Positions 53,285 through 61,467 of a stretch of DNA of 64,000 nt are shown piece by piece. How positions within the stretch are numbered: the stretch's first letter is position 1; each line of letters starts with the position of its first letter. The position numbers were made by a program, and so were the translations under genes. The notes under the pieces were generated by a model. It was not told where the DNA came from. It was given only the letters and a program-made list of their open reading frames with translations, and made no database searches. Origin of the DNA: Candidatus Riflebacteria bacterium HGW-Riflebacteria-2 (GTDB taxonomy: Bacteria; Muiribacteriota; Ozemobacteria; Ozemobacterales; Ozemobacteraceae); the NCBI GenBank assembly GCA_002839435.1, contig PGYA01000010.1, forward strand, positions 54,171-118,170, read 5' to 3'.

Positions 53285-53494
53285 TAAAGGGATATTGTTG
53301 GGTTACTCGACCTTTTGCAAGGTCTACTGAAAAGCGAGCTTTTCAGCGAGGGCCGATGTTAATGAACTGTTTTGCAAAGACAGTACGCCCGCAGGCACGG
53401 CAAAGCAGTGCATAAAGAACACAGAATGGTTTTGTCTAGATCCTCTTGAATATGGTTTAATTCTAACAAAAAATATTCAATATGCCAACTGGCA
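53285..53494. other. Gene-free region with hairpins
   Basis: No gene is visible. It contains a perfect nine-base stem with a two-base gap (CTGAAAAGC 53327-53335, GCTTTTCAG 53338-53346), a small CCTT/AAGG hairpin just before it, and two similar TTTTGCAA words. With the terminator at 53256-53284 it would form the 3' untranslated region of nadE or a small RNA on the minus strand. Confidence 0.4.
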
Positions 53495-55504
53495 TTACGG
53501 GGTGCTTTTTTTCAGCTGATCAAGCCATGTATCGGCAGATGCATCGCTTGGTGCGCGCCAGTCACCGCGTGGGGAGAGCGCTCCGCCAGAACCTACTTTT
53601 GGAGAGTCAGGTACGCAGCTGCGTTTAAATTGTGACTGACCAAAAAACCTTCGGACAAATACTTCAAGCCATTTTTTTATGGTGGCAAAATCATAACGGT
53701 TATCGCCATGTCCCCAGCTGCACCAGCTGAGGTATGCCACTTTTGAAGGTCTGAAGCCATAGCGTAGCAGGTAATAAAGGTTGAAATCCTGAAGTTCATA
53801 GGGGCCAACCGTGTCTTCAGTTAATTGTGTCGGGGCGTCAGTGCTTTCGCCGGGAATCAGCTCGGGCGAAATCTGGCTTTCGACAATGCTGCGCAGGGTT
53901 TTTGATGCCTTGTCGCCAAACTCATTGTTGTCGATGAACCAGTTGATCAGGTAACGCACCAGAGTCTTGGGTACCGAGGCGTTGGGGTTGTAATGCGACA
54001 TGTGATCGCCGACCCCGTAGGTGCACCAGCCGAGCGCCAGTTCGCTCAAGTCGCCAGTGCCTACTACCAGTGCGCTGCTGGCGTTAGCGAGCCTGAAAAG
54101 GTGCGAGGTTCTCTCGCCGGCCTGAACATTCTCGAAGGTTATGTCATAAACCTTTTCCCCCTGGGCAAAGGGGTGCCCGATATCTTTGAACATCTGCAGG
54201 CAGGATGGTTTTATATCGATTTCACGCCCATCGACGCCGAGCGTTTTCATCAATTCAAGTGCACTCGATTTTGTGCTGTCGGAAGTGGCGTAGCCTGGCA
54301 TGGTGCATGCGAGCAGGTTGCTGCGTGGCAGGCCGAGGCGATCGAGCGCCTTACAGGCGACAATCAGTGCCAGAGTTGAATCTAGACCGCCGGACACGCC
54401 AATGACAAGCTTTTGAATGCCGCTGCTCTGCAGGCGTGTGGTCAGGCCCTGTATCTGAATGTTGAGGACTTCCTGGCAGCGCTGCAGTCGCAAGGTGGGC
54501 GCGTCAGGGACAAACGGGAACCTCGCAATGCCACGCATGATCGGAACATCTTTGCTAACTGCGGCGCCGGAGAATTCTACCGTTCTGAATTTTTTATCTC
54601 TGACTTTCTCTTCGCTGGCGCAGTCTTTGAAACTGCTGTTGCGCATGCGTTCCAGTTGCAGTTTCTCGACATCTATGTCAGTCATGATAAGAGAACCAGA
54701 GGCGCTGAAGCGCTCACTTTCTTCAAGAATATGGCCATTTTCACCGATCAGGGCGTGGCCATCCCAGGCCAGGTCAGTGGTTGATTCGCCCTGGCCGGCT
54801 CCACTGTAAACGTAGGCACTGAGCAGGCGAGCCGAAGTCGATCTGACCATAAGCTGACGATATTCTGGCTTGCCGATGATCGCACTGCTGGCCGATGGAT
54901 TGCAGATTATCGTTGCGCCAGCCATGGCCAGCCAGCTGGAAGGTGTCACCGGTGCCCAGAGGTCCTCACAGATTTCTACGGCGAGCGTCGCGTCGGGATT
55001 CTCGCGGCAGCGGAAAAGCAGGTCATTGCCGATGGGAACAGTCTGGTTGCAGATATTGATGAACTGGTGCTGTAGTTCTTTGGCCGATGAAAAATGGCGC
55101 TTTTCGTAAAACTCGGCGTAGTTCGGGAGATAAGTCTTGGGAACCAGCCCAAGCAGGCGCCCGCCCTGAAGCAGTGCTGCACAGTTGAACAGGCGCCCGG
55201 AAAGCAGCAGCGGCAGACCGGTGACGACAAGAGGGCTGTATGATGAACTGGCATTGACCAGCGAAAGAAGCGCAGATTCGCACTCGTCGAGCAGACTCTG
55301 CTGGTGAAAGAGGTCCTGCAGGGAGTAGCCGCTGAGGCTTAGTTCAGGAAAAACCACCACTCCGACATGCTTTTCGTGGCATTGTCTGAGCATGATTATC
55401 TGCGCCGAAGCGTTCTGCATGGGCCGAGCCAGGCTGACCAGCGGAGTTGCGGCAGCGCACCTGAAAAAGCCATGCGTGAACGGGTTAAAAAAGTTATTCT
55501 GCAT
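53495..55504 (-). CDS. nadE: Glutamine-dependent NAD+ synthetase
   Basis: 669 residues, the long two-domain form. The N-terminal nitrilase-type glutaminase has its triad in FPELSLSGY (Glu), PKTYLPNY (Lys) and VEICEDLW (Cys); the C-terminal synthetase has the P-loop SGGLDST and GTGDLSELALGW. It makes NAD+ from nicotinate adenine dinucleotide, ATP and glutamine. The gene starts 40 bases after the last flagellar gene and may be read from it, although a weak promoter (TTGTCA, 15 bases, TATAGC on the minus strand at 55513-55539) lies in the gap. Confidence 0.95.
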   Translation of the reverse strand: MQNNFFNPFTHGFFRCAAATPLVSLARPMQNASAQIIMLRQCHEKHVGVVVFPELSLSGYSLQDLFHQQSLLDECESALLSLVNASSSYSPLVVTGLPLLLSGRLFNCAALLQGGRLLGLVPKTYLPNYAEFYEKRHFSSAKELQHQFINICNQTVPIGNDLLFRCRENPDATLAVEICEDLWAPVTPSSWLAMAGATIICNPSASSAIIGKPEYRQLMVRSTSARLLSAYVYSGAGQGESTTDLAWDGHALIGENGHILEESERFSASGSLIMTDIDVEKLQLERMRNSSFKDCASEEKVRDKKFRTVEFSGAAVSKDVPIMRGIARFPFVPDAPTLRLQRCQEVLNIQIQGLTTRLQSSGIQKLVIGVSGGLDSTLALIVACKALDRLGLPRSNLLACTMPGYATSDSTKSSALELMKTLGVDGREIDIKPSCLQMFKDIGHPFAQGEKVYDITFENVQAGERTSHLFRLANASSALVVGTGDLSELALGWCTYGVGDHMSHYNPNASVPKTLVRYLINWFIDNNEFGDKASKTLRSIVESQISPELIPGESTDAPTQLTEDTVGPYELQDFNLYYLLRYGFRPSKVAYLSWCSWGHGDNRYDFATIKKWLEVFVRRFFGQSQFKRSCVPDSPKVGSGGALSPRGDWRAPSDASADTWLDQLKKSTP

Positions 55505-55544
55505 GACCCTATGCTATAGCGTTTTTATCTATCTGACAAGAATA

Positions 55545-56459
55545 TCAGCGTAAATTTGCCTGAGTATCATCAATCAGGTTCTGCAGGCTTGGCGGAACGT
55601 AGGTTCGCGACGGGCCAGGTACTGGTAGATCGAGCGGAAGTTTACCAATTTTCATGATCTTGCCGGCTTTTTCGGGATCCATCAAGCCCAGCACCCTGCC
55701 GGAGTGCTGAGGACTGAGGCGCGAAAGAATATCGTAAATCATCTTGTCATCAGGCACTTCGTCAAAAATGGTCGAAAGTGCTTTTGGGTCCATCTGGGCA
55801 GCAATCGTTCTTATCTGATCCAGGCGATTCTCCTGTTCCATAAACCGGATCAGGCTTGATTCGAGATTCAGTGTTTCAGAGGCAAGTCGGTTGGAAAGTT
55901 CGTCAATAGCAGCTTTTCGCTTCTCCAGATCGACTTTTTCATCGGCGAACTTTTTCTGTTCAAGCGTCAGTTCTTCGCGGAGTTTGCGCAGTTCTTCCAT
56001 TTCCCTGGTATATTGCTCTTTTTGCGATCTGATAAGACCCCGGTAGGAGTCTTCAAGCGACTTGGCGCGTGTCTCGAGGTCGTGACTGCCCTGAGTGATG
56101 AGACGGTTGAAACGTTCCTGTTCCTGCAGCATCAACTGCTGGTAACGCTCTTCTTCTGGCAACTGATGCAGTTGCACGAAATCGAAATATGGCTCGAATG
56201 GCCATGCTTTTTGCCATTTTTCCGGGATGCGGTGCCGGAATGTATAGACATTGAGAAAATCCAGTGTCAGGGCTGACAGGAAAATTGCTATGCCGAGTGA
56301 AGCGAGCAGAAACCAGAACATCAAACGGCTCAGCGCCAGGAAAACTTTTGATGGTTTACGCTCTTCCTGCTGCTGTTCTTTATTGTCCTGCGGCTGCGTT
56401 TTGCCCGCCGGTACTGGTATTATCGGCTCAACTGCCGGAACTTCTTTTTTTTCTGGCAT
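55545..56459 (-). CDS. MotE-like flagellar membrane protein
   Basis: 304 residues: a proline/glutamine-rich cytoplasmic N-terminus, one membrane helix (about 45-70), a coiled coil (about 105-215) and a C-terminal MgtE-N/FliG-like helical domain (QIRTIAAQMDPKALSTIFDEV ... LGLMDPEKAGKIM, split here). This layout matches the MotE family, periplasmic chaperones for MotC or stator-associated proteins encoded beside fliJ. The sequence is unusually long for the family. It is the last gene of the flagellar cluster, 11 bases after the SLT-like gene. Confidence 0.75.
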   Translation of the reverse strand: MPEKKEVPAVEPIIPVPAGKTQPQDNKEQQQEERKPSKVFLALSRLMFWFLLASLGIAIFLSALTLDFLNVYTFRHRIPEKWQKAWPFEPYFDFVQLHQLPEEERYQQLMLQEQERFNRLITQGSHDLETRAKSLEDSYRGLIRSQKEQYTREMEELRKLREELTLEQKKFADEKVDLEKRKAAIDELSNRLASETLNLESSLIRFMEQENRLDQIRTIAAQMDPKALSTIFDEVPDDKMIYDILSRLSPQHSGRVLGLMDPEKAGKIMKIGKLPLDLPVPGPSRTYVPPSLQNLIDDTQANLR

Positions 56460-56470
56460 CGAAATTTTCC

Positions 56471-57064
56471 TTATTCTCGTTTTTTGTCATCGCCAAGTCC
56501 GCCCAGGACCTGACTGACAAAAGTCTGTGTTGACTGAAATGGCGGCATGCCGCCGAATCTTTTGACGGTCGCCGGATCGCTGCTGTATGCCGCCAGAGCG
56601 TTTGACAGGTTGCCGCCGTTGCGGTTAAGCATGTCGGCCAGGTGGGCGGTGCCGGCTTTGATGTTCTGTTCGGGGTCGAAAGGATTCTGATAACCCAGCT
56701 TACTGAATATTTCGGGCTTCACCTGCATGAGCCCGAGGTTCCCCTGCTGGTCGACCGCCTGTGGATTGTTGTCGGATGCAACTGCAATCAGCTGTTTAAC
56801 AAGCTGAACGCTGAGATTGTGTTCTTTTGAATATTTCTCCACAAGTTTATCGACATCAGCTTTCAGGTCACTTGCGATAACTGTTGTATCAGGATTGCTG
56901 GCCGGCGATGCATTGATACCAAGAGAAACCGGAGTTTTGGTGGCTTCGAGCATGGCGGCCGCAAAAGTCTGCTGCTGTCTGTGCCCGCGTTTGTGAGCCA
57001 TGCCTTTGAAACTCTGATGCAGGCCATCGATGCGCTCAAGTATGCGGTTCATGTTTTCAAGCAT
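56471..57064 (-). CDS. SLT-like flagellar protein with missing catalytic Glu
   Basis: About 197 residues from ATG 57064, nine bases after AGGAG (an ATG at 57073 has no spacing). The C-terminal domain has lytic-transglycosylase landmarks (NPQAVDQQGNLGLMQVKP, FDPEQNIKAGTAHLADML, ALAAYSSDP), but the catalytic Glu of the usual ES-x-F/W-NP motif is Ala: the segment reads VASDNNP, codon GCA at plus 56778-56780. A single base change from GAA would do this. There is no signal peptide. It is thus predicted to bind glycan or rod proteins without cutting. It overlaps fliJ by eight bases. Confidence 0.8.
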   Translation of the reverse strand: MLENMNRILERIDGLHQSFKGMAHKRGHRQQQTFAAAMLEATKTPVSLGINASPASNPDTTVIASDLKADVDKLVEKYSKEHNLSVQLVKQLIAVASDNNPQAVDQQGNLGLMQVKPEIFSKLGYQNPFDPEQNIKAGTAHLADMLNRNGGNLSNALAAYSSDPATVKRFGGMPPFQSTQTFVSQVLGGLGDDKKRE

Positions 57065-57509
57065 CGTTGTCATCTCCTGCCGTCTTCTTGAGGCGGTTTC
57101 CGTATTCGTCGAGACGTTTCTGTTCTTTTTTCAGCATTTCCTTTTTGTAGACAGCTTCATCTTTTTCCCGCATTTTTTCGTAGGTCATGCGGCTTCGGCG
57201 TTTGATCATCAGTTCATCGAAAATTTTCTGTCGCTGTTTTTCAAGACGTTCCAGTTCTTCTTCCTGAAATTCCCATGCTCTCTGCAGACGCGTAAGATAA
57301 GCCGGATACATCTGTACTCGCATCATTTCGCCAGCCTGCAGGTCGTTGGCCTTGTGTTCAAGTGCTTTTGCGTATTCGTCTTTGAGCTTGTCCACCTCTG
57401 CCTTTATTGCCGCCATCTGACCGTCTTTCTGAGCCAGTCTGATCTTGACTTCATTCTCTTCATGCAGGCAGATTGCAAGAATCTGTTGAAAGCGAAACAC
57501 AAAAGCCAT
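57057..57509 (-). CDS. fliJ: Flagellar export protein FliJ
   Basis: 150 residues, almost entirely coiled coil, starting MAFVFRFQQILAI, the typical FliJ beginning (F-x-F-x-L-x-x-x-L). FliJ links the FliI ATPase ring to FlhA and escorts export chaperones. It directly follows fliI (two bases) and overlaps the SLT-like gene. The assignment rests on position and on the heptad pattern more than on exact motifs. Confidence 0.85.
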   Translation of the reverse strand: MAFVFRFQQILAICLHEENEVKIRLAQKDGQMAAIKAEVDKLKDEYAKALEHKANDLQAGEMMRVQMYPAYLTRLQRAWEFQEEELERLEKQRQKIFDELMIKRRSRMTYEKMREKDEAVYKKEMLKKEQKRLDEYGNRLKKTAGDDNDA

Positions 57510-57511
57510 GA

Positions 57512-58831
57512 TCAGCTGCCCTGACCAACGATTTTACCCAAGGCTTCAACGCTCTTTTCAAAAGGCACCGCTTCTTCGATACCCTGCCGAATGAGAGATT
57601 CTATCAGAGGCTCTTTCTGGATCGCCTCATCAATTTTGGGGTCTGATCCGGTCTTGTAGGCGCCGAGACTTACCGCATCAGCGTTTTTAACATAAGTAGA
57701 ATAGATGTTGCGCAGTTTGCCTGCCATCTCAAAGTGTGATTTGGTGCAGATTTCTGGCATGAGGCGCGAAATGCTGCCAAGAATATCGACGGCCGGATAT
57801 ATGTTCTGATGGGCGAGATCGCGACTGAGCACAAGATGCCCGTCGAGAATACCGCGTACCGCGTCGGCCACTGGTTCATCCATGTCGCCACCTTCGACAA
57901 GAACTGTGTATATGCCTGTGATCGAACCTTTACGGGCAGTACCGGCTCTCTCGAGAAGCTTTGGTAGCAGCGAAAATACTGATGGGGTATAGCCTCTGGT
58001 CGTTGGCGGTTCGCCGACTGCGAGGCCAATTTCACGCTGGGCAAGCGCAAAACGGGTAACCGAGTCCATCATCAGCATTACTTTTTTGTCGCGATCCCTG
58101 AAATATTCAGCGATAGCGGTCGCTGTAAAAGCTGCTTTGACACGAACCAGAGCCGGCTGTTCTGAAGTTGCGACTACCACTATGGAACGTCGCAGGCCTT
58201 CTTCACCAAGGTCTTTTTCGAGAAACTCACGAACTTCGCGACCTCGTTCGCCGATAAGCGCGACAACATTTATGTCGGCCTGTGAACTTCTACAGATCAT
58301 ACCCATAAGTGTGCTTTTACCAACGCCGGAACCCGCGAAAATACCCATTCTCTGGCCACTGCCGATGGTGAGAAGGCTGTCGATGACTCTGACTCCGGTT
58401 GGCAGGGCTGTCTGTATGCGTTTTCGCGTCAGTGGATTTGGTGGATCACGGTTGATCGGAACTCTGGCAATGTCTGGAGAAAAGTCGCCTTTGTCATCGG
58501 CCGGCTGGCCGAGACCACTGAGTACGCGGCCAAGAAGTTCATCGCCGCCCGGCGCGGTTAATGGGGTTCCGGTCGGGATAACCTCGCTGCCCTGTCTGAT
58601 GCCTTCGGTGTGCACCAATGGCATGAGCAGAACGCTGCCGCGGCGGAATCCGACTATTTCACAGGGCAGGGGGCCTGCTGGCGTAATGATGTGGCAGAGG
58701 TCGCCTACCGGGTTTTGTGGTCCGGTGGCTTCTATGAGCAGGCCGACGACCTGGGTGACCTTGCCGTTGACCCTTATCGGATCAGTGTTGAGCAGGGTCG
58801 ATGTGTAGTCTGCAAATGAAATTTCGCTCAT
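57512..58831 (-). CDS. fliI: Flagellum-specific ATPase FliI
   Basis: 439 residues, F1-beta-like hexameric ATPase that energises the flagellar type III export apparatus. Walker A AGSGVGKST, the GERGREV motif, Walker B VMLMMDSVTRFA and the EPPTTRGYTPSVFS stretch are all present. The start overlaps the fliH stop (ATGA). Length matches the family. It is cytoplasmic at the base of the motor with FliH and FliJ. Confidence 0.97.
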   Translation of the reverse strand: MSEISFADYTSTLLNTDPIRVNGKVTQVVGLLIEATGPQNPVGDLCHIITPAGPLPCEIVGFRRGSVLLMPLVHTEGIRQGSEVIPTGTPLTAPGGDELLGRVLSGLGQPADDKGDFSPDIARVPINRDPPNPLTRKRIQTALPTGVRVIDSLLTIGSGQRMGIFAGSGVGKSTLMGMICRSSQADINVVALIGERGREVREFLEKDLGEEGLRRSIVVVATSEQPALVRVKAAFTATAIAEYFRDRDKKVMLMMDSVTRFALAQREIGLAVGEPPTTRGYTPSVFSLLPKLLERAGTARKGSITGIYTVLVEGGDMDEPVADAVRGILDGHLVLSRDLAHQNIYPAVDILGSISRLMPEICTKSHFEMAGKLRNIYSTYVKNADAVSLGAYKTGSDPKIDEAIQKEPLIESLIRQGIEEAVPFEKSVEALGKIVGQGS

Positions 58832-59946
58832 GTGTCAGCGAGTTTCTTTCTGAGTTTACTGAGAAGCGCGCGCTCGAGTTCGCGTGCCTGTGATTCTATC
58901 GTGGCATCAATCGTGCCGACTCCGGTTTCGATTTTGATACCACCTGGAGACAGGGTTGGGTCTTCGATTATGCGCAGTTCAGTGACCGAACCAAGGCGGG
59001 CCATGAACTGTTCTTTGTGGGCCTGGCACATAGCCTTGTCTCTGATATTGATGCGCATGACAATTTTATCTACTTCAGATACGCGGTTCAGAGCCTGATC
59101 GATGTTTTTGAGTATGATTTCGGGTTGTGCCACCGGCTCGACCTTGATAACGGTGCGGGCAAAAGCGATGACCAGTTTGAGCATTTCTTCTTCGGATGCT
59201 TTGAGAATGCCCATGCGGCTTGTCTGCAGTTCGTTGACAAACGCTTCGCTCTCCTGCATCAGGTTATGCCAGTCGAGTGAGGCTTCGTGCAGTCCCTGCT
59301 TTTCGCCGGCAGAAATACCCTTTTCTTCACCCATGGCATAGCCTTCTTTATAAGCTTTTTCGCGAACCGAATCGATTTCGAGATGGGCGGCCTTTTTGAT
59401 TGCTTCGGATTCAGCTTTTGCCGTTTCGACAATGGTTGCTGCCGTTTCCCGGGCCGTCTTGACTGTCTTTGCCGCTTCAGCATCAGCTTCCTGACGTTTT
59501 TTGAGCATGTTCTGGCTGAATTCCTGCTCTTGTGCGGTCAGGCTGCTTTCTTTGCCTTTCAGTTCTTCTTCCCAGTTGCGCAGCTCTTCTTCCAGAGCTT
59601 CAAGCTCAAGCTCTCTTATTTTTATAGCTTCGAGTGCAGCGGCGTGTCGCGCTTTCTTGGCCGTCGGCGAGAGAAACGAGACTGGTTCTGCCGGTTTTGG
59701 CTGAAAAGGCTTTTCTGGCGCGGCATTACTGTCTTCTTCTTCAACCGGTCTGGGCGGTTTCGTTATGATTTTTTCGCCAGAACCGGCTAGATGCTCTGGT
59801 GACAGGGCACGAAAGGTTTCGACGGCAAATGCGTCTTCTGCCGGTGCCAGATCTTCTTCCGGTTTTTCGATTTTCTGGCGGTGATCGATAAAAACCGGCT
59901 TCTGCTGGTCGATTTTTATCTGGTTCGCCTTGAAGATTTTACCCAT
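58828..59946 (-). CDS. fliH: Flagellar assembly protein FliH
   Basis: 372 residues. The C-terminal half carries the FliH/YscL domain (KLVIAFARTVIKVEPVAQPE, MRINIRDKAMC, IIEDPTLSPGGIKIETGVG), preceded by a long Ala/Glu/Lys coiled coil and an Asp/Glu/Pro-rich N-terminus. FliH binds FliI and regulates its ATPase activity. The protein is over 100 residues longer than E. coli FliH, mostly from the N-terminal extension. It starts 13 bases after the short FliG paralogue. Confidence 0.9.
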   Translation of the reverse strand: MGKIFKANQIKIDQQKPVFIDHRQKIEKPEEDLAPAEDAFAVETFRALSPEHLAGSGEKIITKPPRPVEEEDSNAAPEKPFQPKPAEPVSFLSPTAKKARHAAALEAIKIRELELEALEEELRNWEEELKGKESSLTAQEQEFSQNMLKKRQEADAEAAKTVKTARETAATIVETAKAESEAIKKAAHLEIDSVREKAYKEGYAMGEEKGISAGEKQGLHEASLDWHNLMQESEAFVNELQTSRMGILKASEEEMLKLVIAFARTVIKVEPVAQPEIILKNIDQALNRVSEVDKIVMRINIRDKAMCQAHKEQFMARLGSVTELRIIEDPTLSPGGIKIETGVGTIDATIESQARELERALLSKLRKKLADT

Positions 59947-59959
59947 TTATCAGCTTTCC

Positions 59960-60406
59960 TTAGTAGACCAGGTCATCGTTTGGCCGTTTGATATAAAGTT
60001 CCTTGCTGTTCATCAACTCAGCCACAACTGCCATGATACGATCTCTGGCCGCATCGACTTCGCTTTCGCGTGCCCGGCCAAGTCTGGTGATTTCTTCTTT
60101 GAGATCATTGAGCGCGCGCTGCGACATATTGGCGGCAATATTCTTGAGAACGGCAGACGGAGCGCCCTGTAGGGAAATGGCGAGGTCGCGGATTCTGATG
60201 ATTTTGAGCAGTTGCTGCAAGCCGCGCGGGTCGGCATAGGCCAGATCGTCGAAGAGCATTATGTGGCGGCGCAGTTCGGATACGACCTGTGGCAGATCTT
60301 TCTGCAGGCCGCCAAGAATGTGGCGATTGGTTTTGGCATCGCAGTGTCGCATGATATTTGCAAGTATTTCCAGTCCGGTGTGGTTTCCAAGTTGAGTCTT
60401 AGCCAA
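59960..60406 (-). CDS. Stand-alone FliG C-terminal domain paralogue
   Basis: 148 residues, overlapping the fliG stop by eight bases. It matches the end of the FliG middle domain (ILANIMRHCDAKTNRHILGGL) and the whole C-terminal torque domain: LFDDLAYADPRGLQQLLK, DLAISLQGA, NIAANMSQRALNDLKEEI, and an end VVAELMNSKELYI. FliG's C-terminal domain contacts the stator and sets rotation. Here the N-terminal FliF-binding domain and the EHPQ segment are missing. It may add to the C-ring or regulate FliG. The position between fliG and fliH is not usual in model flagella. Confidence 0.8.
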   Translation of the reverse strand: MAKTQLGNHTGLEILANIMRHCDAKTNRHILGGLQKDLPQVVSELRRHIMLFDDLAYADPRGLQQLLKIIRIRDLAISLQGAPSAVLKNIAANMSQRALNDLKEEITRLGRARESEVDAARDRIMAVVAELMNSKELYIKRPNDDLVY

Positions 60407-61454
60407 TCAGTTCCTCCTCGCCCGGGCGCGAGATGACAACTTCGCCTCTGGCCTCGAGCTTCTTCACTATGGCGACAATGCGCTGCTGAGCCTGATCGAC
60501 GTCGCGCATGCGCACTGGGCCCATGTATGCCATTTCTTCTTTGAGCATTTCTGCCGCGCGTTTCGACATGTTCTTGTAGAACTTTTCTTTGACTTCGTCG
60601 GTAACACCCTTGAGTGATACCGAGAGATCCTTCATGTCGATTTCCTTCATCAGGCGCTGCAAACTGCGGTCGTCGATAAGCACCACGTCTTCGAAGACGA
60701 ACAGGCGTTTCTTGACTTCTTCGGCAAGGCTTGGTTCCTGGACTTCCATGGTCTCGATGATGTTCTTTTCGACGGCACGTTCGACGGCGTTCAAAACTCC
60801 GATAAGAGAATCGATACCACCGACACTGGTGAAATCCTGGCCGATAATCGACGACAGGCGTTCTTCGAGATAGTTCTCTACTTCGCGGGTGATATCGGGG
60901 CTGGTGCGATCCATCAGCGCGAGGCGCTTGGCAATTTCAACCTGGGTGTCGGGTGTCATCGACTGCAGGATTACCGCTGATTTTTCAGGTTGCAGATAAG
61001 CGAGAATGAGTGCAACAGTTTGCGGGTGCTCATTCTGAATCAGTGTCGCCAATTGAGTCGGATCGGCGGTGCGTGCCGCTTCGAACGGCTGAATCTGCAA
61101 CGAAGTGCCCATTTTGGCAAGGATCTCGAGGGCTTTGCCTGGTCCGATAGTCTGCTCAAGCAGGTGTTTGGCGTATTCAAGGCCACCTTCTGCATAAAAT
61201 TTGCGGGCCATCATCTGTTGTTCGAATTCGAACAGTACGGCCAGCTTGTCTTCGGTTGAAATCTTGCGCTGTTTAGCGATTTCAATGGTCAGTGTTTCGA
61301 TCTCGGCGTCTGACAATGACTGCAGAATAGCGCCGCTGGTTTCGGGGCCGAGAAAGATCAGCAGAATAGCGGCCTTTGCCCGACCAGGTATGTCGAGAAT
61401 CGGCAGATCTTCGAGCTTGATCGGAGGCAGTTCTTCTTCCATATCCTTGTTCAC
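60399..61454 (-). CDS. fliG: Flagellar motor switch protein FliG
   Basis: 351 residues, a full FliG: N-terminal FliF-binding domain (AKAAILLIFLGPETSGAILQ), middle domain with the EHPQ motif (NEHPQTVALILAYL) and C-terminal domain (FVFEDVVLIDDRSLQRLMKE, MSKRAAEMLKEEMAYMGP). FliG couples ion flow through MotAB to rotation and forms part of the C-ring. It follows fliF by 13 bases and overlaps its short paralogue. Confidence 0.97.
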   Translation of the reverse strand: MNKDMEEELPPIKLEDLPILDIPGRAKAAILLIFLGPETSGAILQSLSDAEIETLTIEIAKQRKISTEDKLAVLFEFEQQMMARKFYAEGGLEYAKHLLEQTIGPGKALEILAKMGTSLQIQPFEAARTADPTQLATLIQNEHPQTVALILAYLQPEKSAVILQSMTPDTQVEIAKRLALMDRTSPDITREVENYLEERLSSIIGQDFTSVGGIDSLIGVLNAVERAVEKNIIETMEVQEPSLAEEVKKRLFVFEDVVLIDDRSLQRLMKEIDMKDLSVSLKGVTDEVKEKFYKNMSKRAAEMLKEEMAYMGPVRMRDVDQAQQRIVAIVKKLEARGEVVISRPGEEELIG

Positions 61455-61467
61455 GCTCCGACTCCTC

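Noticed and set aside
58086..58808. 240-codon open frame antisense to fliI
   Set aside because: fliI is certain on the other strand; the antisense frame is Arg/Ser/Pro-rich like other shadows.
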